A DNA stretch of 19,042 nucleotides, from contig DHVJ01000008.1 of NCBI GenBank assembly GCA_002412595.1, positions 1 through 19,042 on the forward strand. Direction: 5' to 3'. The translations under genes and the position numbers were made by a program. The notes under the pieces were generated by a model. It was not told the DNA's origin and made no database searches. It was given only the letters and a program-made list of their open reading frames with translations. This document shows positions 1 to 7,699 of this stretch, piece after piece (position 1 is the first letter of the stretch; each line of letters opens with the position of its first letter). The stretch comes from Anaerolineaceae bacterium UBA5211. Lineage in GTDB: Bacteria; Chloroflexota; Anaerolineae; Anaerolineales; Anaerolineaceae.

Positions 1-856
1 AGAACATGCCGGTGGGCGGCAGGTTTATGCCCGTAGGGATTTTGATCTCGTCTTCGGTGTCAAAGACTCGCGCTTCGTGATCGAACTGGTAAGCGGTCAG
101 ATGCGCCCCGTCGTTGACCACCACTGCATTCTCAAAATAAACGCGCCAGCGCGCGGTGAAGGGAATATCGGCGTTGAACCAGGCGGCTTCCGCGGCCACG
201 TTCATATCTTTATATTGGTATAAAAAGCGGTAATGCTCCTTGTAAACTTTGTCCGCCCCGCCGCAGCTGGTAAAACTGTAGCTCTCCGGGCGGCCGAACA
301 GACTCACAATTACATCCAGGTCGTGGATGTGCAGGTCGAAAGGCAGCAGCCCGCTCTTTTCCTTATCGAATAGCCAGCCGTTCTGGACCCAACGCGGGCA
401 GGCCGACAAGCGCTCGAAGAAAGCATCCAGCGGTTTGCCGTATTCTTCACTCTCCACTAACTTGTGCAGGATCTCAATTTCTTTAGTGAACTGCAGCACC
501 TGGCCCACGTAAAGCTGCCTGCCCATCTTATCGGCCAGCGCAAACATCTCCAGTGCGTCCTGCTTATGCAGGGCAATGGGCTTTTCAGTGATAGCGTGGA
601 AACCCAGACCGAGGGCCTCCATCACCAGCGGTTTGTGTAAAAAAGTGGGAGCGCAGATGTCCACCACATCTACCTGCTGCTCTTTAGCCATGGCCGTGAT
701 ACTTTCATATAGCGGCAGGTTCCATTTTTCAGCGCATGCGCGGCTTTGGTCCGCGATGCCCACCAGGGCAGTCACCTCGGCATCCTCGATATGGGTGTAA
801 TTGATGTAGTGCACCGTGCCCATGCCGCCCGTGCCGACTAACGCGATTTTCGTCAT
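1..856 (-). CDS. Gfo/Idh/MocA-family NAD(P)-dependent oxidoreductase, partial (C-terminus off the left edge)
   Basis: About 285 codons are visible; the 3' end lies outside the window. The protein opens with a Rossmann motif (GTGGMG, residues 8-13) and has the family TEKP motif at 90-93, whose lysine is the usual catalytic/cofactor-contacting residue. A later DLHIHD segment supplies the Asp-x3-His pair typical of the second catalytic motif. Family members oxidise or reduce sugar, inositol or keto-sugar hydroxyls with NAD(P). The ATG at 856 follows an AGGAAAG ribosome-binding site. It starts 18 bases after the upstream isomerase-like gene and is the last visible gene of the sugar operon. By analogy with oxidation-elimination-hydration-reduction pathways it may be the second redox enzyme, either first oxidation or final reduction; that assignment is inference. 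Family assignment is secure, substrate unknown. Confidence 0.93.
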   Translation of the reverse strand, partial: MTKIALVGTGGMGTVHYINYTHIEDAEVTALVGIADQSRACAEKWNLPLYESITAMAKEQQVDVVDICAPTFLHKPLVMEALGLGFHAITEKPIALHKQDALEMFALADKMGRQLYVGQVLQFTKEIEILHKLVESEEYGKPLDAFFERLSACPRWVQNGWLFDKEKSGLLPFDLHIHDLDVIVSLFGRPESYSFTSCGGADKVYKEHYRFLYQYKDMNVAAEAAWFNADIPFTARWRVYFENAVVVNDGAHLTAYQFDHEARVFDTEDEIKIPTGINLPPTGMF

Positions 857-874
857 TTTCAGCCAACTTTCCTT

Positions 875-1687
875 TTATATCTCCACACCCAACCCAGCCA
901 GGTAATCATACGAATCCCGTACAGCCTGGTTGACTTCTGTCAAGTCTTTGGGGCCGTCCTTGGTAAACTCAATCTCAATACTCATAGGGCTGTTGTTCTG
1001 GGCTTTATCCAGCAAGGCAAAGATGCCGGGGAAATCAACGTGCCCTTTACCCAGCGCCGGGAAATTCCACTCCTGCAGTCCGCCGATCTTGTCTTTAATA
1101 TGCAAATAACCGATTTTATCCACACAGGTGGGGATATCTACCAACGGGTCCACACCAGCATAGTAGATCACATTGGCGGTATCGTAATTGACCAACACAC
1201 GCGGCGAACCTACCAGGTTCACGATTTCCTTGATGATCTGTCCGGTAGCGTGTTCGCCGTGGTTTTCCAGCACCAAAATCAAATCGTACTCTTCCAGGTA
1301 GGGCAGTAATTCGCGGATATGAGCGGCGGCTTCCTCGTTGGAGACAATCGCGTTGTCTTTCAGGTGGGCTTCCCCAATCGATGAAACAATGTAGTCACAA
1401 TCGAAACATGCGGCCAGCCGGATATTGTCAATGAAATCACCAATGCGTTCGCGGTCCATTAAATTGCAGTGGCCGCTCATGGAAAAAGGAACCAGATTGG
1501 CTTCCTCTAATTTGTCCTTTACCGTACACAGGTACGCAAAGCTCATCGTGGGAAAAACATGTTCTGTCCAGCCCTTGGTGGCAGTCAGCTCGATATAGCG
1601 GAATCCGGCTGCGCTGATGCCCGCGATGGCTTCTTCAATGCTGTACCCGTGATAACAATTGGAATTTACTGCGATAGTGCGTTTCAT
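875..1687 (-). CDS. sugar phosphate isomerase/epimerase-like TIM barrel (AP endonuclease family 2 fold)
   Basis: A 270-aa cytoplasmic protein of the xylose-isomerase-like TIM-barrel family (AP_endonuc_2). The expected metal ligands are spread along the barrel: E141 in LENHGE, D169 in NYDTAN, H196 in YLHIKD and a glutamate near 238-240 in IEIEF. GKGHVDF (213-219) is the usual loop before the last strands. Family members are metal-dependent isomerases, epimerases, dehydratases or beta-eliminases; the name isomerase is generic. A very strong AGGAGGAG site lies just upstream of the ATG. It is separated from the preceding paralogous barrel gene by 88 bases containing a perfect hairpin. Being one of two barrels between two Gfo/Idh/MocA genes, a lyase or hydratase role on a keto-sugar is plausible but inferred. 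Confidence 0.92.
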   Translation of the reverse strand: MKRTIAVNSNCYHGYSIEEAIAGISAAGFRYIELTATKGWTEHVFPTMSFAYLCTVKDKLEEANLVPFSMSGHCNLMDRERIGDFIDNIRLAACFDCDYIVSSIGEAHLKDNAIVSNEEAAAHIRELLPYLEEYDLILVLENHGEHATGQIIKEIVNLVGSPRVLVNYDTANVIYYAGVDPLVDIPTCVDKIGYLHIKDKIGGLQEWNFPALGKGHVDFPGIFALLDKAQNNSPMSIEIEFTKDGPKDLTEVNQAVRDSYDYLAGLGVEI

Positions 1688-1726
1688 GGCTGCTTCTCCT
1701 CCTGTTCATTTATACGAAATGATTTC

Positions 1727-1758
1727 TGCCTGATTCCGGAATAATCCGGAATCAGGCA
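1727..1758. repeat. perfect intercistronic hairpin between the two TIM-barrel genes
   Basis: TGCCTGATTCCGGA (1727-1740) and TCCGGAATCAGGCA (1745-1758) are exact reverse complements separated by ATAA, giving a 14-bp stem with a 4-base loop. No U-rich tract follows on either strand, so it is not a standard intrinsic terminator. A role in mRNA stability or processing between operon genes is inferred. Confidence 0.85.
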
Positions 1759-1775
1759 TTGGCGAATCGGAATAT

Positions 1776-2690
1776 TTAAATTACAAACTGCGACATATAC
1801 CGGCGGGAAATGCGCAAGCTGTCTAAAACTTTCTCGCGGCTGCCTTCAAACGCCCTATCTTCTACCTCGATGCAAGCGTAGCCGTCATAGCCGATATCGG
1901 TCAGCGCGGATACAAACCTGCCCCAATCCACATCACCCAATCCGGGCAGTTTGGGGGCCATATATTCCAGCGGATAAGCCATAATGCCGACATCGTTGAG
2001 TTTCTCGGGATAGAGTTTGATGTCTTTGAAATGCACATGGAAAATGCGATCCTTGAATTCATATAACGGGCGGATGTAATCCATCATCTGCCAGACAAAA
2101 TGGCTGGGGTCGTAATTGATGCCGAAATTGGGACTGGGAATGATCGCGAACATTTCGCGCCAAATGCGCGGGCTGGTGGCCAGGTTCTGGCCGCCGGGCC
2201 ACTGTTCACGACCGAACAGCATGGGGCAGTTCTCGATGGCCACCTTCACACCCTGCTCTTCCGCGTAGCGGATGAGAGGCGGCCAGATCTCTTTGAATAG
2301 CTCCAGGTTTTCTTCAACCGTCCTGGTCTGGTCGCGGCCGATGAAGGTGGTGACCATATTAACGCCCAGTTTGGCACTGGCAGCCATGACTTTCTTCAGA
2401 TGTGTGATACTGGCTTCGCGTTTGACCAGGTCGCCATCCATGGGATTTGGATAAAACGCCAGGGAAGAAATGGCGACACCCTTGCTTTCACTGGTTTCCA
2501 GGATGGCAGCCGCTTTTTGATCACTGAGGTCATCCACATCGATATGGCTGACACCGGCATAGCGGCGTTCCGCCTTGCCGCGCGGCCAGCAGGCCACCTC
2601 AACACAGTCAAATTCCATTTGAGCCGCGGTGTCAATCATCTCCTCAAAATTCCATCCGTCCAAAATAGCCGTAATAAAACCCAACTTCAT
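1776..2690 (-). CDS. sugar phosphate isomerase/epimerase-like TIM barrel, second paralogue
   Basis: A 304-aa member of the xylose-isomerase-like TIM-barrel family, only distantly similar to the neighbouring 270-aa barrel. The metal-binding set is visible: E153 (AIENCPM), D194 and H197 (NYDPSHF), H220 (HVHFKD) and a glutamate at 275 or 277 (IEVED). GLGDVDW (251-256 region) is the conserved loop before the final strands. Such proteins act on sugars or keto-sugars as isomerases, epimerases, dehydratases or eliminases with Mn2+, Co2+ or similar metal. AAAGGAG precedes the ATG by seven bases, and the upstream dehydrogenase ends 15 bases away, so the two are co-translated from one mRNA. In transcription order it follows the first dehydrogenase, so it may handle that enzyme's product. 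The exact reaction is unknown. Confidence 0.92.
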   Translation of the reverse strand: MKLGFITAILDGWNFEEMIDTAAQMEFDCVEVACWPRGKAERRYAGVSHIDVDDLSDQKAAAILETSESKGVAISSLAFYPNPMDGDLVKREASITHLKKVMAASAKLGVNMVTTFIGRDQTRTVEENLELFKEIWPPLIRYAEEQGVKVAIENCPMLFGREQWPGGQNLATSPRIWREMFAIIPSPNFGINYDPSHFVWQMMDYIRPLYEFKDRIFHVHFKDIKLYPEKLNDVGIMAYPLEYMAPKLPGLGDVDWGRFVSALTDIGYDGYACIEVEDRAFEGSREKVLDSLRISRRYMSQFVI

Positions 2691-2705
2691 GGCAGTTCTC
2701 CTTTC

Positions 2706-3746
2706 TCAGGATTGGTCAATCGCAACCATATGTCCAGTTTGTGAAGATTCAATGCTGGCGAAAATGACCCGCATGGTCTTCAGGGCTTCGGCGCCCGAGA
2801 TTTCAGGCGCCTGGTTTTTCACCAAGCAATCTACAAACGCGTCAATGACACCCGACTTGGTCTGGTTGTCATTGGTTTGGATCTGGTCAATCTCAAACAG
2901 AATATTCTCACCGGTGCGCGTGGTTACTTTGATGGAATAGACCGGATCATCGTAAATGCGCATGATGCCTTTAGTGCCATATAAGATGGTGCTGTTATCC
3001 TCATTGCCGTAGTAAGTCCAGCTGGCTGTCATGGTGCCCACCGCACCCTTCTCCAGGCGATAGATGCAGATGGCATTATCATCCACACCGATCAGCTCGC
3101 CGTTCTCGTAACGCTTGTCCAGCGTGCTCAGGCGCGCCGTGGTTTCCACGATCAACTGCCCGGTCAGGAAGTGGATCACATCGGTCTTGTGAATACCCAG
3201 GTCGGCCATGGCGCCCATGGAAGCCTTGTTCTTATCAAAGAACCACACGTTCCGGCCCGGGTCGATGCTCCAGGTCTCCGGCCCGCCGTGCCCAAAGGTC
3301 GTGCGGAAGGAGACGATATCACCGATCAGGCCTTCTTCTAGCAACTCTTTGGCCTTGACGTGCGCTTTGGTCAGGCGCTGGTTATGCCCCAACATCAGGA
3401 ACTTGCCGCTTTCACGCGCTGCCTTCACCATAGCTTCACAGTCTTTCAAAGTAGTGGCCATGGGTTTTTCGCACAAAACATGTTTTCCGGCGCGCAGCGC
3501 GGCAATGGTAATCTCCGCGTGCGTGTGGTTGGCGGTGCAGACACTGACCGCGTCAATCTGGGGATCGGCCAACAACGCCTCGTAGGAGTCGTAAACTTTA
3601 CCGCCAAATTCATCCGCAAGCGCCGCTGCGCGGGCCTGGTTCAAATCGAAATAACCGGCCAGTTCGGCATTGTCATTATCCAGGTATTCCGGGATGTGCC
3701 GCACTTGCGCGATCTTACCGCATCCGATTATGCCTATTTTGATCAT
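2706..3746 (-). CDS. Gfo/Idh/MocA-family sugar dehydrogenase
   Basis: A 346-aa NAD(P)-dependent oxidoreductase. The N-terminus has a Rossmann fingerprint (GIIGCGKIA, residues 5-13), CEKP at 92-95 provides the family lysine (K94), and MADLGIH at 180-186 provides the Asp-x3-His catalytic pair (D182, H186). The open frame extends upstream to 3827, but that would overlap the permease gene and add 27 residues with no family character. The ATG at 3746 begins exactly at the dinucleotide-binding strand, with GGAGAT upstream, so I chose it. It follows the permease by about 40 bases. It is the first enzyme gene after the transporter and therefore a candidate for the first oxidation of the imported sugar (inference). 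The substrate cannot be read from sequence. Confidence 0.94.
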   Translation of the reverse strand: MIKIGIIGCGKIAQVRHIPEYLDNDNAELAGYFDLNQARAAALADEFGGKVYDSYEALLADPQIDAVSVCTANHTHAEITIAALRAGKHVLCEKPMATTLKDCEAMVKAARESGKFLMLGHNQRLTKAHVKAKELLEEGLIGDIVSFRTTFGHGGPETWSIDPGRNVWFFDKNKASMGAMADLGIHKTDVIHFLTGQLIVETTARLSTLDKRYENGELIGVDDNAICIYRLEKGAVGTMTASWTYYGNEDNSTILYGTKGIMRIYDDPVYSIKVTTRTGENILFEIDQIQTNDNQTKSGVIDAFVDCLVKNQAPEISGAEALKTMRVIFASIESSQTGHMVAIDQS

Positions 3747-3786
3747 ATGCTTAGAATATCTCCATTTTCTATAAGAATTATTCCCA

Positions 3787-4833
3787 TCAGGAATTATCAT
3801 CTTTCTTCTGTAGTAAAACTGCTCCAATCACGATCACGCCTTTAAATGCTTCCCGCAGGAACGGCGGAACGCCGATGAGGTTGAGCAGGTTGTTCATTAC
3901 CGCGATGATTAAGGTACCCAGCACCGTGCCGATAATAGTGCCTTTCCCGCCCGCCATGCTGGTGCCGCCCACGATAACCGCGGAAATGGCATCCATCTCA
4001 TAGCCGCTGCCCGCATTGGCATAGTCCATTGAACCGATGCGCGAAACCTGCAGGATAGCCGATACACTCACCAGCAACCCCATCAGGCTGTAAATCCTGA
4101 GCTTTACGCGGTTCACATTCACGCCGGAAAGCTTGGTGGCTCGTTCGTTGGAACCCACAGCGATGACCTGGCGGCCGAAGGTGGTGCGAGTGGAAATCAC
4201 ATACAGCAGAATCGCCAGGATGCCCCAATAGATGATCGGCATCAGCAGCTGGCCGCCTATCTCTAGGCTGGCGATACTCAGAAAACTTTTCGGAACCGCA
4301 GGGGTATATCCCTGCATGAAATGCTGGGTAGCACTGCGAAAAATTTTCATGGTACCCAGGGTGGCAATGAAAGGCGGCAGTTTGCCGCGCGTGATCAATA
4401 AACCCGTGATACTGCCCAGCAGCGCACCCAGGGCCATACCCAACAGAATGGCAATAATATAAGCCGGCACACCGGTGATGCCCATATTCAGCAGTATTCC
4501 CTTGGGGCCGCTATCGATCAGCATCATCACAAAAGCACCGACCACGACCAGCGTGGAACCAACCGCCAGGTCGATACCGCCCGAGATGATCACAAAAGTC
4601 ATACCCAGGGCAATGATGCCAATCCCAGAGTTATTGCGCAAAATATTGACCCAGTTTTGAAGCCAGAGTTGAAACCAGGCTCCGACAGAGTCAAAATCAA
4701 AACCAAGCGCCAGGGTTTGCAAAACGATCATCACCAGCAAGGCAATAGCAGTGCTGAAAAGTAATTGGGTCTTCCATGTATTGGCTGCCCAGGAAAATAC
4801 AGTCTGTCGTTTCTTGCCTTCTATCTCATTCAT
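3787..4833 (-). CDS. ABC transporter permease, ribose/RbsC type
   Basis: A 348-aa polytopic inner-membrane protein of the BPD_transp_2 (RbsC/XylH/MglC) family with roughly nine to ten hydrophobic segments. The hallmark SGGIDLAVGS lies in the first third. The cytoplasmic coupling region VGGTSMAGGKGTIIGT lies near the C-terminus, followed by the family's last helices and a short charged tail. It forms the membrane channel, probably as a dimer, with the adjacent double-ATPase and receives sugar from the lipoprotein two genes upstream. The start ATG follows an AAGGAA site. The short spacing from the ATPase gene (16 bases) supports a single transcript. Length matches the family; substrate specificity is not readable. 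Confidence 0.95.
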   Translation of the reverse strand: MNEIEGKKRQTVFSWAANTWKTQLLFSTAIALLVMIVLQTLALGFDFDSVGAWFQLWLQNWVNILRNNSGIGIIALGMTFVIISGGIDLAVGSTLVVVGAFVMMLIDSGPKGILLNMGITGVPAYIIAILLGMALGALLGSITGLLITRGKLPPFIATLGTMKIFRSATQHFMQGYTPAVPKSFLSIASLEIGGQLLMPIIYWGILAILLYVISTRTTFGRQVIAVGSNERATKLSGVNVNRVKLRIYSLMGLLVSVSAILQVSRIGSMDYANAGSGYEMDAISAVIVGGTSMAGGKGTIIGTVLGTLIIAVMNNLLNLIGVPPFLREAFKGVIVIGAVLLQKKDDNS

Positions 4834-4849
4834 TTTTCATGTTCCTTAA

Positions 4850-6343
4850 CTAATAATTTAATTGCGCTCCGGTTGCCAGGCGCATAATTTCATGCTCGTT
4901 CATTTCGGTCCCAGCGACTTCGCCCTGGATCACACCGTGATACATCACCAAAGCACGGTCGCAAATTCGGATGATTTCCTGTGCTTCGCTGAACAATACC
5001 ACCACTGCCACGCCCTCATCCGCAAGATTTAAGATGATGTCATAGATCTCTTCTTTTGCACCCACATCCACACCCTGGGTTGGATTGTCCAGGATGAGCA
5101 ACTTGGGTTGGATGCTGAGCCACTTGGCCAAAATAACTTTTTGCTGGTTCCCACCGGACAGGCTGGTGATGCGGTCATATTTCCTGCCCATTTTGATTTG
5201 CAGCTTTTTCACCTGCGTATCGAACTGTTGGTTTTGATAATTAAAATTGATGAAACCAAATTTGGAGTATTGCGGCCAAGTAACAATTGAGCCGTTCTCC
5301 AGAATATTCATATCTTTAATAATGCCGTTTTCTTTTCGGTTGCGGGGTAAGTAGCCAATGGAATAGTCCAGTGCTTGCGTGGGGCTGTGAAGTTTAATGG
5401 GTGTGCCCTCAAGATACATCTGCCCGGTGTAATCCAGACCGGCGCCAAAAATGGATTGGAATAACTCGCTGCGGCCGTCGCCCAGCAATCCCGTGATTCC
5501 GAGGATCTCGCCGGCGCGCACAGAAAACGAAATTTCGCGATAGTTCTTTTCATCGCTCATGTTCTCCACACGCAGGACCTCATGCGTGCTTCTGCTGGGA
5601 CGCTGCAGGCTGGTTGTACGCACATTATGTCCCACCATGTAACGGGCCAGTTCATCTGTAGTCACTTCACTGGAAATGTCACCTTCGGCCACCATATTAC
5701 CGTCCCGTAAAATAGTATAGCGGTCGCAGATCTGCATAACTTCTTTTAATTTATGGGAAATAAACACCAGGCCGACACCTTCTACTTTCAAGTTGCGCAT
5801 CATTTCGAAAACACGCTCAATTTCAGGGCCAACCAAAGACGAGGTGGGTTCATCCATTATGATGATGGAGGCGTTCATCATCAGGGCACGGGAAATTTCA
5901 ACAATCTGTTTATAAGAGGCATCCAAATCCCGCACCATGGTTTTTGGATCCATCACAATTCCCATGCGTTCAAATACTGCCTGTGTTTGGCGGATCATAT
6001 AATCCGCATCCAGCAGCCCATTTTTCTTTTTGACTTCGCGCCCGATGAACATATTTTCATAGACCGCCAGGTCATTAATCAGGTTTAATTCCTGGTGGAT
6101 AAAAGCGATTCCAGCGCCCAATGACTCCGCCGGTGTTTCAAAGATCACCGGGGCGCCATCCAGGAAAACTTCACCCGAATCTGCCGGAAGCACGCCGCCC
6201 AGGATATTCATCAAAGTAGATTTTCCCGCGCCGTTTTCTCCCAGCAGGGCGCAAATCTCGCCGCCTTTTAAAGAAAAATTAACATCCTTCAGTACGTTAT
6301 TGCTGCCAAACGATTTGCAGATCCCTTGCATTTCAACGATCAT
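4850..6343 (-). CDS. sugar ABC transporter ATP-binding protein, RbsA/MglA type (two fused NBDs)
   Basis: A 497-aa protein with two tandem nucleotide-binding domains, normal for RbsA/MglA-type importers. The first NBD has Walker A GENGAGKST (35-43) and Walker B IIIMDEPT (D164, E165), but its signature is degenerate (LDASYKQ, about 140-146). The second NBD has the canonical signature LSGGNQQ but an altered P-loop (GLLGDGRSE) and a Walker B of LLILDNPTQG (415-424), where asparagine 420 replaces the catalytic glutamate. Since ATP sites form between one NBD's Walker motifs and the partner's signature, one site is complete and the other degenerate. It energises import with the adjacent permease and the upstream binding protein. 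The ATG overlaps no other gene. Confidence 0.95.
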   Translation of the reverse strand: MIVEMQGICKSFGSNNVLKDVNFSLKGGEICALLGENGAGKSTLMNILGGVLPADSGEVFLDGAPVIFETPAESLGAGIAFIHQELNLINDLAVYENMFIGREVKKKNGLLDADYMIRQTQAVFERMGIVMDPKTMVRDLDASYKQIVEISRALMMNASIIIMDEPTSSLVGPEIERVFEMMRNLKVEGVGLVFISHKLKEVMQICDRYTILRDGNMVAEGDISSEVTTDELARYMVGHNVRTTSLQRPSRSTHEVLRVENMSDEKNYREISFSVRAGEILGITGLLGDGRSELFQSIFGAGLDYTGQMYLEGTPIKLHSPTQALDYSIGYLPRNRKENGIIKDMNILENGSIVTWPQYSKFGFINFNYQNQQFDTQVKKLQIKMGRKYDRITSLSGGNQQKVILAKWLSIQPKLLILDNPTQGVDVGAKEEIYDIILNLADEGVAVVVLFSEAQEIIRICDRALVMYHGVIQGEVAGTEMNEHEIMRLATGAQLNY

Positions 6344-6366
6344 AGAATCTTTCCCATTTTTTCAGG

Positions 6367-6395
6367 AAGAGGCTATGGGAAAGCCATAGCCTCTT
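6367..6395. repeat. perfect hairpin between binding-protein and ATPase genes
   Basis: AAGAGGCTATGG (6367-6378) pairs exactly with CCATAGCCTCTT (6384-6395) around the loop GAAAG, a 12-bp stem. No U tract follows on the minus strand, so full termination is unlikely. In binding-protein-dependent operons a hairpin here commonly raises binding-protein mRNA relative to the membrane components; that role is inferred. Confidence 0.85.
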
Positions 6396-6439
6396 TGAAT
6401 TATTAATACTTCTGCTTAGATTTTAAATTCCCTGTAATT

Positions 6440-7468
6440 CTAGTAAGGTGAATTGGCATCCAGGAATTCGGTGTAGTTGCTGCGGTCAACGATGGTGGTG
6501 GGGATGATTACAACCGGATCAACTGTTTCACCATTCAGGATGGACACTGCCATATCAACCGCATCGCGGACCATGGCAGGACTGTAGGTTGCGGATTCAA
6601 TCCAGATTTCTTCGTTCTCAGGCATCATGTTGAAGTATTCCTGAGCGCCGCCGCCACCGGTCACGACCTTGATGTCGGTACGGTTGGCTTCTTTGATAGC
6701 CTGCAGCACACCGATGGAGGTTTCGTCATCCATGGAGTACACAGCATCAATTTGCTGGTTGCTGGTGAGGATATCGGCGAAATCTTTCAAACCATCTTCA
6801 CGGGTGAATTTGGTCGCGTAGGAAATGATGTTCATATCGGGGGCAATTTCGGCCATTGTGTCAACAAAGCCGGCTTTGCGCAGTTCCGAAACTGAACCGG
6901 AAGTCGGTACTTCCAACATCACAACGGTGCCTTCCGTGCCAATTTTGTCAACAATGTAATTTGCGCCTTGAACGCCCATGTCTTCGTTGTCACCAGACAC
7001 ACGATAAACGCCATCGGCAGCAATCTCAATGTCGAAGTTCACAACCACAATACCCTTATCGATGGCAGCCTGGATCGGCACTTCCATACCTTCCCACTGC
7101 GGGAAAGCAACGATAGCCTGCGCGCCCCATGTCTGCAGATCGTCAAGCTGGCTGGTCATTTCTTCAGCATTGCTGCTGGTGTACAGCTTATATTCAACCT
7201 GATCGGCTAATTCAATGCAGCGTTGTTCGGCATTATAGGCCACTGCGGCAACCCAACCGTGGGTGACAGCCGGAGCCAGAATACCGATTTTATACAAAGC
7301 AGGCGCTTCTTCGGCTGCGGGTGCTTCTTCAGCAGCAGGTGCTTCTTCGGACATGGTCTCATCAGACGCCGCGGGTTCTTCGGCAGCAGGCGTAGCTTGA
7401 CCACAAGCGGTAAACATAATTGAAACTGTGAGCAGAATGCTCAAAACAACTAAAAGTCTTTTAGACAT
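6440..7468 (-). CDS. sugar ABC transporter substrate-binding lipoprotein (periplasmic-binding-protein type 1 fold)
   Basis: A 342-aa secreted lipoprotein. A basic N-terminus and hydrophobic segment end in the lipobox MFTAC, making C22 the lipidated residue. A low-complexity linker follows with repeated APAAEE units (about 40-57), then a RbsB/Peripla_BP_4-type domain beginning at YKIGILAPAV. VVVNFDIE and YSMDDETSIGVLQAI are typical strands of this fold. It captures the sugar outside the membrane and delivers it to the permease encoded two genes downstream. A GAGGAG site precedes the ATG. It is the first gene of the transport operon and is preceded by a long leader with tandem repeats. The ligand is unknown; a sugar or sugar derivative is likely from the neighbours. 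Confidence 0.94.
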   Translation of the reverse strand: MSKRLLVVLSILLTVSIMFTACGQATPAAEEPAASDETMSEEAPAAEEAPAAEEAPALYKIGILAPAVTHGWVAAVAYNAEQRCIELADQVEYKLYTSSNAEEMTSQLDDLQTWGAQAIVAFPQWEGMEVPIQAAIDKGIVVVNFDIEIAADGVYRVSGDNEDMGVQGANYIVDKIGTEGTVVMLEVPTSGSVSELRKAGFVDTMAEIAPDMNIISYATKFTREDGLKDFADILTSNQQIDAVYSMDDETSIGVLQAIKEANRTDIKVVTGGGGAQEYFNMMPENEEIWIESATYSPAMVRDAVDMAVSILNGETVDPVVIIPTTIVDRSNYTEFLDANSPY

Positions 7469-7507
7469 TTTTTCTCCTCGTTACAATTTATTGTGAAAAA
7501 CAGGTTT

Positions 7508-7657
7508 GGGTTTTATGTGTTGCTATTATTAAGACTTCGTTAACCTCCTTTCGTTCGTCTCTAACAAATAGTAAAATATGATGGGTTTTTGTGTTTCTAT
7601 TATTTGAATTTCACAAACCTCCTTTCCGTGGTTCGGTTCAAATAATGGAATATGGAT
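7508..7657 (-). repeat. 75-base imperfect tandem direct repeat in the leader of the binding-protein gene
   Basis: Two units, 7508-7582 and 7583-7657, align along their length. On the minus strand both contain GAAAGGAGGTT, then a short stretch ending AATAATAG, then AACACA and AAAACCCA. The second unit also has exact inverted arms, ATTATTTGAA (7599-7608) and TTCAAATAAT (7637-7646), that place the AGGAGG core (7618-7622 on the plus strand as CCTCC) in the loop. The first unit keeps only traces of this pairing. No convincing ORF follows either Shine-Dalgarno-like core. Function unknown; an operator pair for the ROK repressor or an RNA leader element are both possible. Confidence 0.75.
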
Positions 7658-7699
7658 GCAGCTTGTCGATTTTTGAGAAAGAGATAATGCTGCATCCAT
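7652..7699. repeat. inverted repeat at the end of the ROK gene
   Basis: ATGGATGCAGC (7652-7662) pairs exactly with GCTGCATCCAT (7689-7699), 11 bp around a 26-base loop, beginning at the ROK stop codon. No U-run follows on the minus strand. It may act as a Rho-type termination region or as a regulator site. A weak promoter candidate for the transport operon (TCGACA, 16 bases, CATTAT on the minus strand) starts inside the loop. Confidence 0.6.

Noticed and set aside
3746..3827. Upstream extension of the Gfo/Idh/MocA gene
   Set aside because: The extra 27 residues precede the Rossmann strand and overlap the permease gene, so the start at 3746 is better.
7321..7400. Tandem repeats coding APAAEE in the binding protein
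   Set aside because: Low-complexity linkers after lipoboxes are ordinary in such lipoproteins and need no special explanation.
7583..7622. GTG-AAA-TTC-AAA leader peptide after the AGGAGG in the second repeat unit
   Set aside because: Only three bases separate AGGAGG from the GTG, and the matching codon in the first unit is ACG, so a conserved uORF is unlikely.
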